Below, in pieces: positions 1 through 12,730 of a stretch of 64,000 nucleotides of DNA. The number at the start of each line of letters is the position of its first letter. Position 1 is the first letter of the stretch. Source of the DNA: Pseudoscleropodium purum (Eukaryota; Streptophyta; Bryopsida; Hypnales; Brachytheciaceae); assembly GCA_963969395.1 (NCBI GenBank), contig OZ017798.1:2976001-3040000 (forward strand), read 5' to 3'. Below the pieces are notes generated by a model. That model did not search any database. It was not told the DNA's origin and saw only the letters and a program-made list of their open reading frames with translations. The position numbers and the translations under genes are program-made.

Positions 1-1748
1 GCTTTGGAGCGGAGCTTTTAGGCATATCTGGATGCTGACAAAAGTCATGAAATGTGTGTCCAGACTTCGAGCCCTTCTACTTGCAAAGGCTCTCACTGGA
101 CAAATGGTCAGTGGACCTTTTTGCAACGGGTTACAGTAATAAAATATGCATAATCCAGTTACTAGTACTGTAGTATGAATTAGTTGGACTCACTCGAGGA
201 GGTTTGCACCAACTCTGGAGTCCAGTCAAGCTACGCTTTCTGATCCACGAATTTGTGGAATTCATAAAATGATTTTTTTTTTTAAATGCACCGTAATTTT
301 GATTGGTGTTGTTGTTAGATGGTGATCATCTGGGTCTGGATGGTGGCCAGAGTGTCTAAGTTAGATGGATTTGATCTTTTTGATTTCTGTGGCACACAAG
401 ATTGGTGGGTTTTTGGCGTGGGAGTAGAGGACACATGCATGATCGCCAATGGTGGGTTTTGCCGCTGATCTGAACTTGTGGCGGTAAGTAAGCAAGCTGA
501 GTGCGCATGCAGTCCTCTCTAAATTTAGTTCATGTTTCGAGTCGCGGTTGTTTAATTGCAACAGTACAGCAGTTTGCTGGTTTTCAGATTGTCTCTTGAC
601 TGGGATTTGATCGAGCACCACTCATGCTATGCTTCGATGCGGCTGGACAGACTTTCTGTGAGACGGCAAGGCTGGAGAGAAGCTCGATAGATCAACTGAA
701 GGTTGTGTTCGTGTCCCAAATATTCCTTCCGTATGTGGCAGAGATGGAATTGCACTGACCTGAGACGGAGAAGCTTGATACAAAAGCCGGTTCTATCTTA
801 ACCCCCTGGAAGGACGTGCCCCGGCATGATCAGTGATTTCAAGCCACAGTGTCCATCACTCTGTTTGCTGAAGTCATATGTCTACTACATCCAAGTTCTG
901 AAGGTCTCAAATTTTTCAGGGAAAATTTGAAATTACTATGCATCTTTTAATGAAAAGATAAATGATGTTCCATCCGTCACTTGGCTACATATGGATGGAA
1001 GTGAATAGTGAAGACTGACCCCAACTTGTACTACTGTGGAAAAATTGGAAATAAGCAGTCCACATGCATGCCCAACTTGGATGATCTCCAATTGTACGGA
1101 GTACAGCAGAAGTCAACGACTTAAAGGAACCTTCCAGGCTCCATCCCCGGAGCTTCATTGCTGCAAGTTGCATCAGAATGACGTCATTTGGAAAAGTTGA
1201 TTTGCACATTCAAACAACTGTAGCCAATTGGAGATTGGAGACTCCTGCAAAGCAAAGAACAAGTGGGCTTGCAAAACGACAAGTTCAGATTAATAGTCAA
1301 CCGTCCAAAAATCCTTCCATTTATCGCAATATATCATCTCTGAGACCCTGAAATAAGCAAGCTCGGTAGATTGGTTGGAGGAGGAATGCAGATCTGGAGC
1401 TTTTTAGGGATCTTTGACAATACATAAGTTTGATTATTCTCTACATAAGATAAGTTTTCTTTGTTTCCCATCCATCCCTATATGAACCGATTCAAAACCT
1501 TATCTGAAAGTTATGAAGCTAGAATCAAAAAACCAAGCTAGTCGCGTTGTTTAATACTAAAAAAATCAAAGACTTTTTTTTTCAAGATATCTAGATGTAC
1601 GTCGACTACTCATAGGAAAATCTTTTGTGTTAGGCCCATTGTTTCAAAATTTGACTTCATATTCCGGTCTTTCAAATATGACTTCACAGTTCAATTATTT
1701 TAATCTTTCAAATTCTAGTATTCAAATTCTAGTATTCAAATTCTTATA
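1..1748 (-). repeat. Duplicated unit, copy A (inverted relative to copy B)
   Basis: On the minus strand this segment follows copy B from about 17660 to 20415. Matches include CCAGATATGCCTAAAAGC (left end), the GTCCACTGACCATTTGTCC block, GAGCTTCTCTCC, and AGGTTCCTTTAAGTCGTTGAC. It also matches the TTGAATACTAGAATTTGAAAG region at about 1680-1745. The match resumes at 3549 beyond a Tc1 insertion. The frame at 361-621 on the minus strand is shared with copy B (around 19790-20030), but I see no domain and treat it as part of the repeat. Confidence 0.75.
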
Positions 1749-1954
1749 TAGTGACAAATGAAACTGAGTACTTTGTTGAAGAAGCCAACTTTGGCAAGTC
1801 ATTACATGCAATGTAGTGACTCTTTCTTAAAGCTGAAAAGTACATTCAAAAGTAAATAGAATTGTATACATGTATATAGAATTATACTCTGGATTGAAAA
1901 TTAGATAATCTTTTACAATTTATAATCAACAATCATATGCAAGTATTCAATTGT

Positions 1955-3275
1955 CTTCAATCTACTTCTCTAAGCTTCATTAATCTGTCCAATAGCTTGT
2001 AGCTGCCAATACAACATCAATTCTTTGTGGCATGCTTTCATACTCTCATGCTCTCATGCAATCTTCACTAAAATTAAAAGAAACAATACATACATGCTCT
2101 CACAATTCTTCAATTCCTCTTGGAGGTGTAGAAAATTCGTTCAAATGTTCTTTTAGAAGAGCCTAAAATTGCTCCATGGAATTCAAATTTGGTGATTGAG
2201 CAAACCATTGGAGAAGTTGAAATGGCTATGTTTTAAGCCAATCGTGCACCATCTTACTTGTGTGTTTTGGATCATTATCATGTTGAAACACCACATTGCA
2301 TTAGAAGATTTTTTGGGGCCTTTGGATGCCTGCAAGTTATCACAGTCTATAAACGTAAGAAATAGGTTCGACGCAATGGTTTGACGTGGTTGAGACCCTA
2401 CTACATCATTGACCAAATTTATTTATTTTTTATGAAAAAAGAAATTCTGACAGCAGGCCATTCCCCTCACTGCGGGGAACAATTGCGGGGGAATAGGCGT
2501 GAAACAGGCTTCTGGACCCCCCAAAATTCTTCTAATGCTTGAATCCAAATTGTAATGCTGGATTGTAGACCATAAGAAGTTTTCCAAAATAAATTTGTAT
2601 ACGTGCCTATCCATCACACTTTCAATTCTATGCCAAGTTCTAGGTTCAAAAGTTGTCAAACAACTCCAAATCATGACATGTCCACCACCATGTTGGACTG
2701 TTTGTTGGACATGTTGCAGTTGGATACATTCTCCATCTATAATCCAACACTAGGACCTACCATTAGAATTAAATATGTTTATCTTTGTCTCATCACTGAA
2801 GATAATGCATTTCCAATCATGAATGGTCTAATTTGCATATCTTTGAACAAACCTCAACCATACCAAAACATGCTTTCGTGCCAAAAGGGGCTTCCTCTAT
2901 TGCACTCTTGTATCCAAACGTTCCCATCTCAAAGCATGCCTAATAGCTATAGCAGATATATAACTCTTTCAAAATTCTACTACTGTCTTTGATGCAACTC
3001 CGCAGACAACCTTCCATCAACAAGGTCACATCAACGTCGCCTCTCCCTTGCAATAAGAAGTCTTAGGTGCCTTCCTCATTGCTTCTTGAGCTCCCTAGAA
3101 ATATCTCTCTCCTCAAATGAGCAACCAAAAATTGACTCATGCCTACATTTGCAACTTTCTGAGTTGAAATGCCATTTTGGAGTTGTTGTAGCACTTGGAG
3201 CTTAGATGACCAAGGCACAATATTATAACTACAAGAATCCTCACCACTATAAAATCTATAAAGGTAGAGCTCCAC
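1955..3275 (-). pseudogene. Tc1-type DD34E transposase, broken by stops, frameshifts and a MITE
   Basis: Read on the minus strand, the N-terminal helix-turn-helix part (KLQVLQQLQNGISTQKVA) is at about 3230-3160. The first catalytic Asp lies in IFSDETK near 2800, followed by HGGGHVMIWSC near 2685. After the MITE comes FQHDNDPKHTSKMV (second Asp) near 2285, then SPNLNSMEQF with the catalytic Glu near 2180. Exactly 34 residues separate the second Asp from the Glu, defining the DD34E (Tc1) class. The C-terminal SMPQRIDVVL is near 1990. All three catalytic positions survive, but stops (for example between WLKT and PFQ) and frameshifts make it inactive. The encoded protein would have cut and pasted DNA at TA sites. 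Confidence 0.88.
2298..2538 (-). mobile_element. GCATTAGAAG-family MITE, copy 1, nested in the Tc1 transposase
   Basis: The ends are inverted repeats GCATTAGAAG...TTTTGGGG and CCCC..AAAATTCTTCTAATGC. The interior matches the copies at 4294, 14295 and 37714, for example GTTCGACGCAATGGTTTGACGTGG and the TTCCCCTCACTGCGGGGAAC stem. It is inserted just upstream of the FQHDND motif of the transposase. No clear target duplication is visible. Confidence 0.8.
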
Positions 3276-3548
3276 AATGTGCTAAAAGTTTGTACAAAGA
3301 ACAATGCACAAATGCAAACTTCAATTTATTGGCGGCTACAAACAAAAGTGAATATTCTAATCCCAACCGCTTCAACATTTCTTATTTTAAAAAAGCTATT
3401 GCCTTTTGGAATTCTCTTTTCACACATATGAAGAAGATTTCTTGTATTTACAATTTGCTCAATCACTTTTACAATATGTGATCTCAATTGCCACAGGTTG
3501 CTTGCCAAAGTTGGTTTTCTCACCTTACTCAGTTTTGTTTTGTCACCG

Positions 3549-3700
3549 TACATCTTATATTTTTATATTACATGAGACCCATATGCTCATGATGACCACT
3601 TATCATATGCTCATGTTGGTTTTTCCCATTATGGATTGATATTTCACAATTGTCCTTGAGACTTCCAAAGTGGGAATGCCACTTCTGAAACACTTCTCAT
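3549..3700 (-). repeat. Copy A continues beyond the Tc1 element
   Basis: The minus strand matches copy B at about 17490-17660. Shared points include GAAGTGG/AAGTGGG near a mono-T run, ATTGTGAAATATCAATC and ATATAAGAT. This shows the duplication predates the Tc1 insertion. Confidence 0.65.
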
Positions 3701-4293
3701 GCATCATGCTTGCGCATGTTTGGGGTCAACTTATCATGAAGAGGAATATTAAATTATTTAGAGTCACTTGTGGGCCTCCATCACTGTTCTGATTTGCATG
3801 GTCAGCAACGTGGCACTCAATTGGGGATCTCCAGAAAACAAACAAATTGACTCAAGTCAAAGGCTAGTTCATCTGATTTATTGGATTGGGTACCCCTAAA
3901 AGTTTCTTTTATTTTTAGGGTTTCCGTACACCTTGTGTCTCAACATTGGGGGCAGGTTGGATCTCTGACAAAAGCCCATGTATACTTTGATTCCACACGG
4001 CTCCTCCACTAACGTACTGTAGTAAATTTAAGGGGCATTATAATACTCCATATTCATTTTCCCATCATCCCATGTCCTCCACAAGGAGTGATTTTTTAAT
4101 ATTAGGAGTATCCAGTTGCAAAAATCACCCATTTAAGAGCATGTTAGCTTAGGATCTCTTCTGTGCGGATCAAAGGATTTTCTAAGAAATATTTGAGGAA
4201 GGAAGAGAGGGAGACGCATCCATCACAGTTTAATTAGTAAATTTCAGAATTAAATTGAACTTGATATGATTTTCTAAAGCTTGCAATACTAAG
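3701..4293. other. Intergenic DNA without recognisable features
   Basis: No protein-like frame or repeat boundary is visible. The sequence is ordinary AT-rich DNA with a few GC-richer stretches. Confidence 0.5.
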
Positions 4294-4597
4294 GCATTAG
4301 AAGAGTTTTGGGGGGTTCAGAAGCCTGTTTCGGGCCTGTTCCCCTGCAGCTGTTCCCTGCAGCGAGGGGAACAACTCGCTATAAGAATTTTTTTTTTCAT
4401 AAAAATAAAAAAATAAAAAAATAAAAAAAAATTTAGTCTCGAAATGCAAAAATAAAATTTAAAAATAAAATAAAATAAAAATGGTCAATGACGTGGCAAG
4501 GGCTCGGCCACATCAAACCATTGCGTCGAACCTATTTCCTGCATTCGCAGGCTATGATAACTCGTAGGCATCTAGAGGCCCCAAAAATCTTCTAATG
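4294..4597 (+). mobile_element. GCATTAGAAG-family MITE, copy 2
   Basis: It begins GCATTAGAAGAGTTTTGGGG and ends GGCCCCAAAAATCTTCTAATG. Inside are a GC-rich stem (TGTTCCCTGCAGCGAGGGGAACA), an A-rich middle, and ACGTGGCAAGGG..CACATCAAACCATTGCGTCGAACC, shared in reverse with copy 1. It has no coding capacity. Confidence 0.8.
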
Positions 4598-6533
4598 TGA
4601 TATTGAAGGCTATAAGTATTTCCATTAAATGCCAAATAATTGTCCCATCTATTGTGCAAATGAAGTCCCAAAATGAAGGTTTGCAAATTTTAACCCCTAC
4701 TATTCCTTGACTATGTTTTCACCCAAAATGTTCCAAAATTGCCACTTTTAAGACAAGTACCAAATTTAGGAGAAAAAAAAAATAGACATATATAACCATA
4801 GGATCTTGTAGTGTGCTAGTTTGAAAAGATGTGAATTTCTTTTATAAATTTCCATTATGTACATTATAGGATTTTAGTATATAAATTGATAGATATCCTT
4901 TAGGGGTCCCTACAAAAAACAATATAGTTGTACTTCACAATGTCAAGGCCCAAATCACACTTCACTGCTCAAAATAATCCTTTACTGCTCAATGGATTCA
5001 CCACGCTTTGTTTCCATCCTTGCTTGAGCCACAACTAGCTAACATTGTACATGCTACGCTTCCACAATGTTAGTTAACATTTTCAAGCTGTCATTTCTAA
5101 GTCCTAGTCACTGGAATTTTAACATACACTACCCCCGTGACACCAGACATGCCACTTGATAACATGGGATAGAGCTCAATTTTGAAGTGCTAGGGCTTAT
5201 GGTAGCACTACTTACCACGCCCCTCACTGCCCTTCAGTAGCCCCCTGTTTCCAACTAGTCCATCATGTATTTGCTATTTTTTTGGCATTGCTAATCAAGA
5301 CTCTCAACTCATGACAAATTGAGTGAGGGCTAGTTTGGGGTGGGGTTCCATCCCAATTGGTGCTATGGGACACTTCACACAAGTGTCCCATGGTGCTTTG
5401 AAGCCGATGGTAAAGTTTTACAATCAACTTTGAGCCACCAAGATTCACTAAGGTTCACCAAGGTTCCAAGAGGGAGGGAGACCAACCTCTCCTATAGTAC
5501 TTTTTGTGGAATGAGGCCCCCCTCCCTTCATGTCAAAGAAGATACCCAAACCACCTTGAGTTTTGGAAGACCACCCATTTCCAACCAAAATCACGAAGTC
5601 ATGTCACCATTTGAAGTCTTGAACTTCTAAACTATGTAACTTTGTGGTCAAAGCTTTAAATCCCACATCTGAGTCCATTTTGGATATTTACACAAAGAGT
5701 AGGTGCCAGTGGACTCCTCAGTTGTTTCATTTGAACAAGTTCTAACAAGGTTCTAGCCCTTCAAAGATTCAAATTCACTAAGTGAGGTCATTTTGCCTTC
5801 ACCACGGCCCGTCTCTTTGACCATAATTTTTAACACATAGCTTAGAACCTCATAATGCTTGTCATTCTAACATTCTTGTGTTCATAGTTTTTTTAATGTT
5901 ATGTCACATGCCTTATTCCAAGAAGTATTGCCTAGAAACAACCCTCTTGGAACTTTTAAGTGTCTCGACATCAGCAGGACATTCCTAACATTGAGTGGCT
6001 AAAACTTTTGACTCACTAGTTAAAATGGCGCGTTCTTTAAACGGTTAGGTTCGTCTTCTCAAGATTTTTCCAAGCATGTGTGACACTTTACCATACCCTT
6101 CAAATCCAAGGCACTATTGTGCCCTTGTTTCCTTGGGAGTGTCTCATTGCTCCCCTCTTAGACTATTGCAAAGCTTGGGGAGTCACCACCAAACTCCCTT
6201 TTGCTCACTAAGGCACTTTAGGCACTCAAAGGAGATACATGTGTAACATAAAAGGTCACATTTATATGAAAAAATTTCCATGTTAGTGATGATTTTTTGG
6301 ACTAATTCTTCAAGGTAAGTTGGATACATATTTGAATAATTTTAGACTATTTGAAAATAAACAACATATAGAAAAAAAATAGTAAATAGGTAGTAGTAGA
6401 AAATGATTCAAAATACTAAATTATTAAAATTTTAGTTATGAAATTAAAAAATGAAAATTCCAATATTTGTAATGTTGTAATAAAAAAATTTCATGCTATG
6501 ATTGTATTTTTTTTCAAATTATTGAATATCGAG
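4598..6533. other. Intergenic DNA with fragments of the TTAACCCC element
   Basis: 4690 to about 4990 and 6240-6530 are partial copies of the TTAACCCC element (TTAACCCCTACTATT, GACTATGTTTTCACCC, ATAGGATCTT; and AAATAGTAAATAGGTAGTAGTA). The stretch 5000-6240 is anonymous and its short frames resemble no protein I know. Confidence 0.5.
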
Positions 6534-7480
6534 TTAACCTCTAAAGTTTCAAGACTATGTTTTCACCAAAAACATTCAAAAATGGCCATTTTTAGTATGG
6601 ATACCAAATTTTGAAAAAAAAAATTTGACACATATAAACATAGGATCTTAAATTATGTTAACTTGACAATATGTGGTAAAAATTTCAGAAATTTCCACCA
6701 AGTGTATTGCTAGATATAATCATTCCAATTCGCTAAAATCATTTTTATGGCTATACAAAAAACAAGGCAGTTACACTTCACAAGCTCACTTTTCTATGAA
6801 AAAATGACCAAAATGATGGTGCTTCTTTGGATTTGTTTTCCCATACAAGTTGGCCACCTATTTGAAAATTTTCAAATCATTTGGAATTGTACAACATAAA
6901 AGAAAGAAATAGTAAATAGGTAGTAGTAAAGAATGATTCAAAATACTAAATTATTAAGAATTGAATTATAGAATTGAAAATTCCAATGCCATTGGTTGCA
7001 ATGTTATAATAAACAATCTACATCCTATGATTTTATTTTTTTCCAAAAATATTGAAAATTGGGTAAGATAAAGGACTTCAAAGTTTATGTTAGAGTAGGA
7101 AATCCATAATTGCCTGCAAACAAAAACTCCTCATAATTTTTTACTCATTGATCAAAATGGAATGACTCAAAGCTTTTCATGTATACATAACTCTAGAAAA
7201 TCAATTTCAAATTTTTGTTTTTGAAAAAAATGATTTTTTTTATTTGTCAAAACTACCTAGTTACAAAAAAAAGTATCATATTAGGCTATAACTTTTGACT
7301 CATATTTCCAAATGTCATGGACTTTAGTACATAACTACATATGAAAGATATTCCTCATCTTCACCTTCTATTAAAATTTGGGCTACAAGTATAGAAATCT
7401 CTAGTCACACACACCCAGGCACGCACCTCTCCAAAATTCTTTTTGTAGGTAAAAAACATAGCTTGGTCGTTAGGGGTTAA
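6534..7480 (+). mobile_element. TTAACCCC-family element (long form)
   Basis: It begins TTAACCTCTAAAGTTTC and ends CTTGGTCGTTAGGGGTTAA, so the termini are inverted repeats of TTAACCCC(T)AAAGG. The interior, including ATAGGATCTTA, TTTCAGAAATTTCCACCA, GGAATTGTACAACATA, TAGTAAATAGGTAGTAGTA and GACTTCAAAGTTTA, is collinear with 59889-60932. It contains no long frame, so it is non-autonomous. 7481-7871 repeats the right half (GACTTCAAAGTTTATTTTAGAGTAG) as a truncated second copy. Confidence 0.7.
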
Positions 7481-7871
7481 ACAAAGGACTTCAAAGTTTA
7501 TTTTAGAGTAGAAAATCTATAATTGCCCACAAACTAACACTTGTCACAACTTCCATCTTATTAATGAAAATGGAATGATTCAAAGCTTTCTATGCATATA
7601 TAAATCTAGAAAACCAATTTCAAATTTGTATATCTAAAAACAATGATTTTTTCTGATTTGCTTGAATTGCCTACCTAGAAATGAAAATTACATATCATAC
7701 AATAGATTTTTAACCGTGTAGTCAAAAGTTATGAAAAATATTGGGTTCTACAGTAAAACCTTGGTCCCCATATTGTATGAAATTCAAAGGAAAAAAAATT
7801 AAAATTCCATTTGTAGCGAGTTGTCCAAAATTGCTATATTGCCAAAAAAACGCAACTTGGTTTTTTAGAGG

Positions 7872-10619
7872 TAAAATTTGAACAATATGGTGTACATAAT
7901 TGCTTCGGGTAGCACAAAGTATCCCACCACTTATAATTCTATATTATTTACACTAAAATTTTGTCAAACTAAACCCCCAATCACTCATTAAATTGTGCAA
8001 CACTAATTCCAAATTGGCACCAATTCATCACTAAACAATTTTACACTTTCATAGTAACAATTCATGGTATAATAATAGTGGGCATAGATCTTGGAGCATG
8101 GATAGATTACATACAAGCTATCTTAGTGATAGTACCACAAATTTATTTTGAAACAAAGGGAGTATTTCTTCAATACCTATGCTATAGTTGGTGAAATCTA
8201 TATCAAAAATAGGCTTTACATAGGTAAAATTTGGCTACAAGTTTTTAAAATGAGTGACAATATCGCTTTTTTGACCAAAAAATGAAAATTTCTTCATAAA
8301 CTAGCCAAGTTCTTTTTGGTTGTAGACAAGCAGTGAAAAATCATACATAAAGAAATATTGTCCACTAGTAAATGTAAAGGGCATTTTAATCCTAAAAAGA
8401 CAGACCCTATAATTGTGTTGTAAAATTTCAAAATTCTTGAATTTGTATTGTTCATTTTGTGACTAAATTTAAATGAATTTATTTGAGAGATTTAATCACA
8501 TGTCTTTTTTAAGTTATAGAAATTTCAAGCTTTTGTGAAAATTTCAAATTATAATGAATTTTTAAAGAAAAAGTGAAAAAACTTGTATCTAATACACAAT
8601 AAGCTTATAAAATCTGAAAATTTCTTTGTAGAAGTACATTATGGCTTAGAACATCTCAATGTAAACCAATTTTTCATGTTTATTTATAAGAGGAAAATTT
8701 ATAGATCATAGTAATGGTCCTAGGGTTCAAATAGTTAGAAAATATTTAATTTTTCAAATTTTTCAAATTTTCAAATTGGAGTAGAAACTAGACTAAGCAA
8801 GCTTCATTTCATTAGTTGGTATTAAATTCAAAAATTATCAATTTTAATGGCTAAAATAGAAATGAAGAGCAAGATGGTAAGAGTTGTCAGTTACACTAAA
8901 AGGCATCTTTTATGATTTTTGGATTTGGTATCTTCTTCTCCAAAATATTCTCTAGTTTTTAAATTAGGAATTTTTGACTACCAAAAGTTGTAGACACACT
9001 CAAGAAACACTCACCAAAAAATTGAATGAAAAGCACTTGTTTTGAGTAACAGTAACGGCATTGTTTGACCATTGAAAACCACAATATGGTTGCTCAAGCA
9101 TTTTAGGTTGAATGGATCCCTCTAAAGTAGGGCTCTAAGCTTTTCTTTCAGGGAAGAAAACTTGGAGCTTCATCCAAAAAAAATATCTAAAGGAACCTAT
9201 TGTAACTTTTTATGACCACCTAAGGACTTATAGTTTATATTATTGGTTTCTTTTAATGAAGGAATTTGGGAGATTACTCCCTAAAGTCTTAAGCATCTCC
9301 TCAAGGGACACTTGAAGGTTTGGGCAAGTTCTTAGGATCTGAATTTTTAATGTACTTTTAAGGAATATTTTTTGAAAATAAAAATATTTGTTAGCTTTCT
9401 AGGGATATAATTTTTATTTCAATCGATATGCAGGAGTAAAAGTTATGCCACTCTAAGCTCAAAAAATAATTCACCGAGTAGCACAAAAAAAACTCATAAA
9501 AATTTATAATTAGATTTGAAAAAGTTTTCGTCTACATGGAAAGATGTGATTCATTCCATTTAGTCTAGTGATGAGAAAGTTATGAATGGTCTTATTCCTC
9601 AAGAAAAGATGAGGATGGTAGTAACTATGTTGGGATTGTTTTGTCATGGGGCTTTCTTAGAGTAACACATTTTATTCTTAAAGACTCCATGTAGAATACA
9701 AGATGAATACACTCTTAAGCTACTCTAGCCTCAAAATAATTTTGAATTTCTTTCTCTTTTCTTTCTCCACAAATATATTTTTATTTTTGAGTGGAATTGT
9801 TGATGCTTCCTCAAACCTTTATAGTGCTATCAAAGAAGAATGATGTAATTCTATTGTACATTTATTTATTGAGCAGTCGTACCCCACATCTCCACTCCAT
9901 CCAAATCCTAAACACGTTGTAAAGTGTGAATATAGTTGTACAATGTGAATACAATTGTAGGTAGGATTTGGAAACTTAGATTCTAAAATGAGAGTCAATA
10001 CCACAATAGGATGGTTTTATTTTTATTTTATTTTTGTTTATTTTTGTTTTTTTCATAAGAAAAAAAAAGACAAATTCATTTCACATTAACCTCTAAACGT
10101 CTAGATCTATTTCCAAATTTGATGATTCAGAAAAAACTATTATAAAGTGTTATTTGGAAGAATATTTTGGAATTGATGTACAAATGAAAGTTGTAGATTT
10201 TGAATTGTAGATTCTATCCATACGGTTAGATTCACTAGTGCTATCACCAATATTTTTCTATAAATTTTGAAAGGGGAATTTCAAAATTCCTTCTAAATTC
10301 AATGACAAGCAATTATCATTTTTTGAGTAAAACTTATTGGAACAAATTTGAAATGAGGTTATCTTAATATGGTGAAATTTTTGTGTTGATTACATCTAAG
10401 ACCTCATTTTTGCTAATCTGGTTTTGAATTAGAGTCAATGCAATTTGACCACTTGACATACTTCCGCATTTGTAATTTTAGAAAAAATAGTATTCTAGTA
10501 ACACCAAATCCAACCATTAGATAAGACAAGAACTTAATAGAGTATCACCAAAAATTAGGATGACTTTCATCCAAGCATGAATGAAACAGAAACAAAAACT
10601 TCAATCTGTTAAATAAACA
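7872..10619. other. AT-rich intergenic DNA
   Basis: I see no coding frame, RNA gene or well-bounded repeat here, only AT-rich sequence with homopolymer runs. Confidence 0.5.
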
Positions 10620-10835
10620 CATGAGTGTGTTGTTGCCTTTTTATCAGCATCGGTCCCAGAGCATCGTGCTGATTGCCACGTACCCAAGGATACCCAAGGA
10701 TGTGACTAGGAAGCCTGCAATGCAATTGGTGGAGAGACAAGTGCTACGTGCCAAAAAGGACGCTTTCCATTGGACATGTGCGATTCCAGCTCAGCACAGC
10801 GGTGGGGATTCTCAAGGGAACCGACGGAACTGAAA
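10620..10835 (+). other. Isolated GC-richer island of unknown nature
   Basis: About 215 bp are clearly GC-richer than the flanks and carry a 70-codon frame (MSVLLPFYQHRSQSIV...). I do not recognise the peptide. A direct repeat ACCCAAGGAT ACCCAAGGAT occurs at 10682-10701. It could be a decayed exon or a repeat fragment; no splice context is convincing. Confidence 0.25.
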
Positions 10836-11090
10836 AGAATACTCAATTTTTTTGTTTGTTACATTAACTTGAACTATAGTAGATGGGAATCAGATTCGGC
10901 ATTAATTTTTTTTTATTTAAAATTTTTTTTTTTTTTGTTGAAGAGTGTTTCATGTCAACTTATGATTGGTTTGAGGTCACGTGGACCTTCCAAATCTGAA
11001 GGTGGCTTCAAATGACAAGAAATGGCAACTATCGCATCCTTTTGGGGATTATAGAGACATGGTTGCTTCTTGTGTCTTGATACTTGTGGC

Positions 11091-11410
11091 AAAAGTAACT
11101 CTCTACATCATTCCTTCATGGATGAAAAGGAATCTTAGGTGTCCTTGATTGACAAAGGTAATTTTCCATGTCATTCCTTTGTAGATAAAAAGGAATCCTA
11201 GGTGTACTTCACAAATCAACAAAGGTAATTTTCTGTGTCATTCCTTCATAGATGAAAAGGAATCCTCAGTGTTCTTAATTGACAAAGGTAATTCTCCACG
11301 TCATTTTTTCATGGATGAAAAAGAATCATAGGCGTCTTCAATTGACAAAGGTAATTCTCCACGTCATTCTTTCATGGATGAAAAAGAATCATAGGTGTCC
11401 TTGACTAGCA
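11091..11410 (+). repeat. Minisatellite, five units of about 63 bp
   Basis: Units begin near AAAGGTAATT at 11091, 11154, 11221, 11284 and 11347 (spacings 63, 67, 63, 63). Each has TCATTCCTTCATGGATGAAAAGG then AATCCTAGGTGTCCTTGATTGAC with scattered changes. Each unit holds a small stem around CATTCCTTC..GATGAAAAGGAAT. Non-coding. Confidence 0.9.
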
Positions 11411-12423
11411 ACAAATCTCTACCACGGGAGTTTATCCAAAAGCCCATAAAATTTGGTTTTTGTTTTCTATAGCATACTTATTTCATCTCAACCATGCTAC
11501 TTTCTTGAGATGATGTGGCATGCAATGAATGCATTCTTAATACTTCCCCAAGGCTTTTGTATACCACTCTTTGTAAATTTAAGTTGATATGAAGTAGAAA
11601 TTCAAAATCAAAACTACTTTTCCAAAACTAATTGAATAAAAATTTAAACATGCTTTCTATTATTGAATCATCTAATTTGTTGAGTCTTGTTAAAAGTCAA
11701 AAAAAGATTTGATATTATCCTCACTTGCATTCATTGAACATTTAATGAATAAACTATTAAATTTTAAATTGCCAAATATAAATTCATTCAAAATTGACTT
11801 TAGAATCTCATTACAAAAAAATTCAGCCCTTGGGAGGTTTGTGAGTTATGACACACACATACACACACACAATGCAATTAAAGAAGGATTAAAACTAAGT
11901 TTAAGAAATAAATAAATCTAATGAATGCATCTGATGTGGCACTACTTGTACCACCTCATTAGTACATTAGGTTTTTATTTATTTATTATTATTTTTCACT
12001 TTTTTCTATATTTGCACTATAGGGTGCCGAAAAACAAAACCTTAATGGACCTTCCAAGGGTTCAAATTTTTCCTAATGCATAGGCTATTTTGAAAATAAG
12101 ATCCACCTTTCATAGAAATTTTTTTAAATCCTTTCCCCCTTCATGTTTACAAATTATCAAATTTATAGCCCTTCAACTTTTAAGAACATGTAAAAAAAAA
12201 TACCACAAATATAAAAGTTTAAGTAATAAAATGATCAACTTTCATTGAAAAACATATAATTTTCTTTTAGGTGCATTTATCCAATCCTATATAAAAAAAA
12301 TATTGTAACTACATTAATGTCAAAATATTCAACAAATAAATTTTGTAGAATTTAGAGCTCTAGAATAGACTAGAATAACAATGAGCCAAAAAGAGAGGTT
12401 TGGCCTTGGTTTGGGTGAAAACC
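11411..12423. other. AT-rich intergenic DNA
   Basis: No supported feature. A short (CA)n-like run (ACACACACATACACACACAC) occurs near 11850. Confidence 0.5.
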
Positions 12424-12730
12424 TCCCCCCTCACCTTTCAAAAATTGAGAGCTATTGATTTTTTTTATAATCCCCACCCCCCTCCAATGCCGTTGATCTC
12501 CCAAAAACTTGAGACATAGATACAAATATATATACAAGAATAAATACTAGTACATGATATGAATACAATATTAATACTAATATGGGATATTGGTATAGTA
12601 CGAGATACAGATACATGTACTAAATTGATATGGGATACAAATATAAATATGAATACAAACCTTGGGATATATCCCATATTGAATGGCAAAGCAATTGGCA
12701 CTTGAAAATTATAAGTAGGAGGAGGGGGGG
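12424..12730 (+). repeat. C-tract/minisatellite/G-tract composite element, copy 1
   Basis: The left end is a C-tract followed by AAAATTGAGAGCTATTGATTTTTTT. The core is a degenerate 6-12 bp array of GATAC/GAATAC/ATGGGATA words (12515-12680). The right end is a G-tract. The same arrangement recurs at 26402 and, reversed, at 32319, so this is a dispersed element and not a lone minisatellite. Confidence 0.7.

Larger units (their letters stand above)
1749..3548 (-). mobile_element. Full-length Tc1/mariner (DD34E) transposon, decayed
   Basis: Terminal inverted repeats of about 48-50 bp lie at 1749-1798 and 3501-3548. Shared blocks are GTGACAAA, AAACTGAGTA and CCAACTTTGGCAAG. The ends abut TA on both sides (1747-1748 and 3549-3550), as expected for a Tc1/mariner target duplication. 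The paralogous copy B near 17640-17670 has the flanks joined without an element. The interior is a minus-strand transposase relic, itself interrupted by a MITE (2298-2538). The element measures 1800 bp with the nested MITE and about 1.56 kb without it, the normal size for Tc1. Confidence 0.88.

Noticed and set aside
2603..2992. 129-codon plus-strand frame
   Set aside because: It is antisense to the Tc1 transposase relic, which explains the sequence better.
11091..11410. Possible CRISPR-like array
   Set aside because: Units are contiguous and diverged, with no unique spacers, in a plant-type genomic context. It is a minisatellite.
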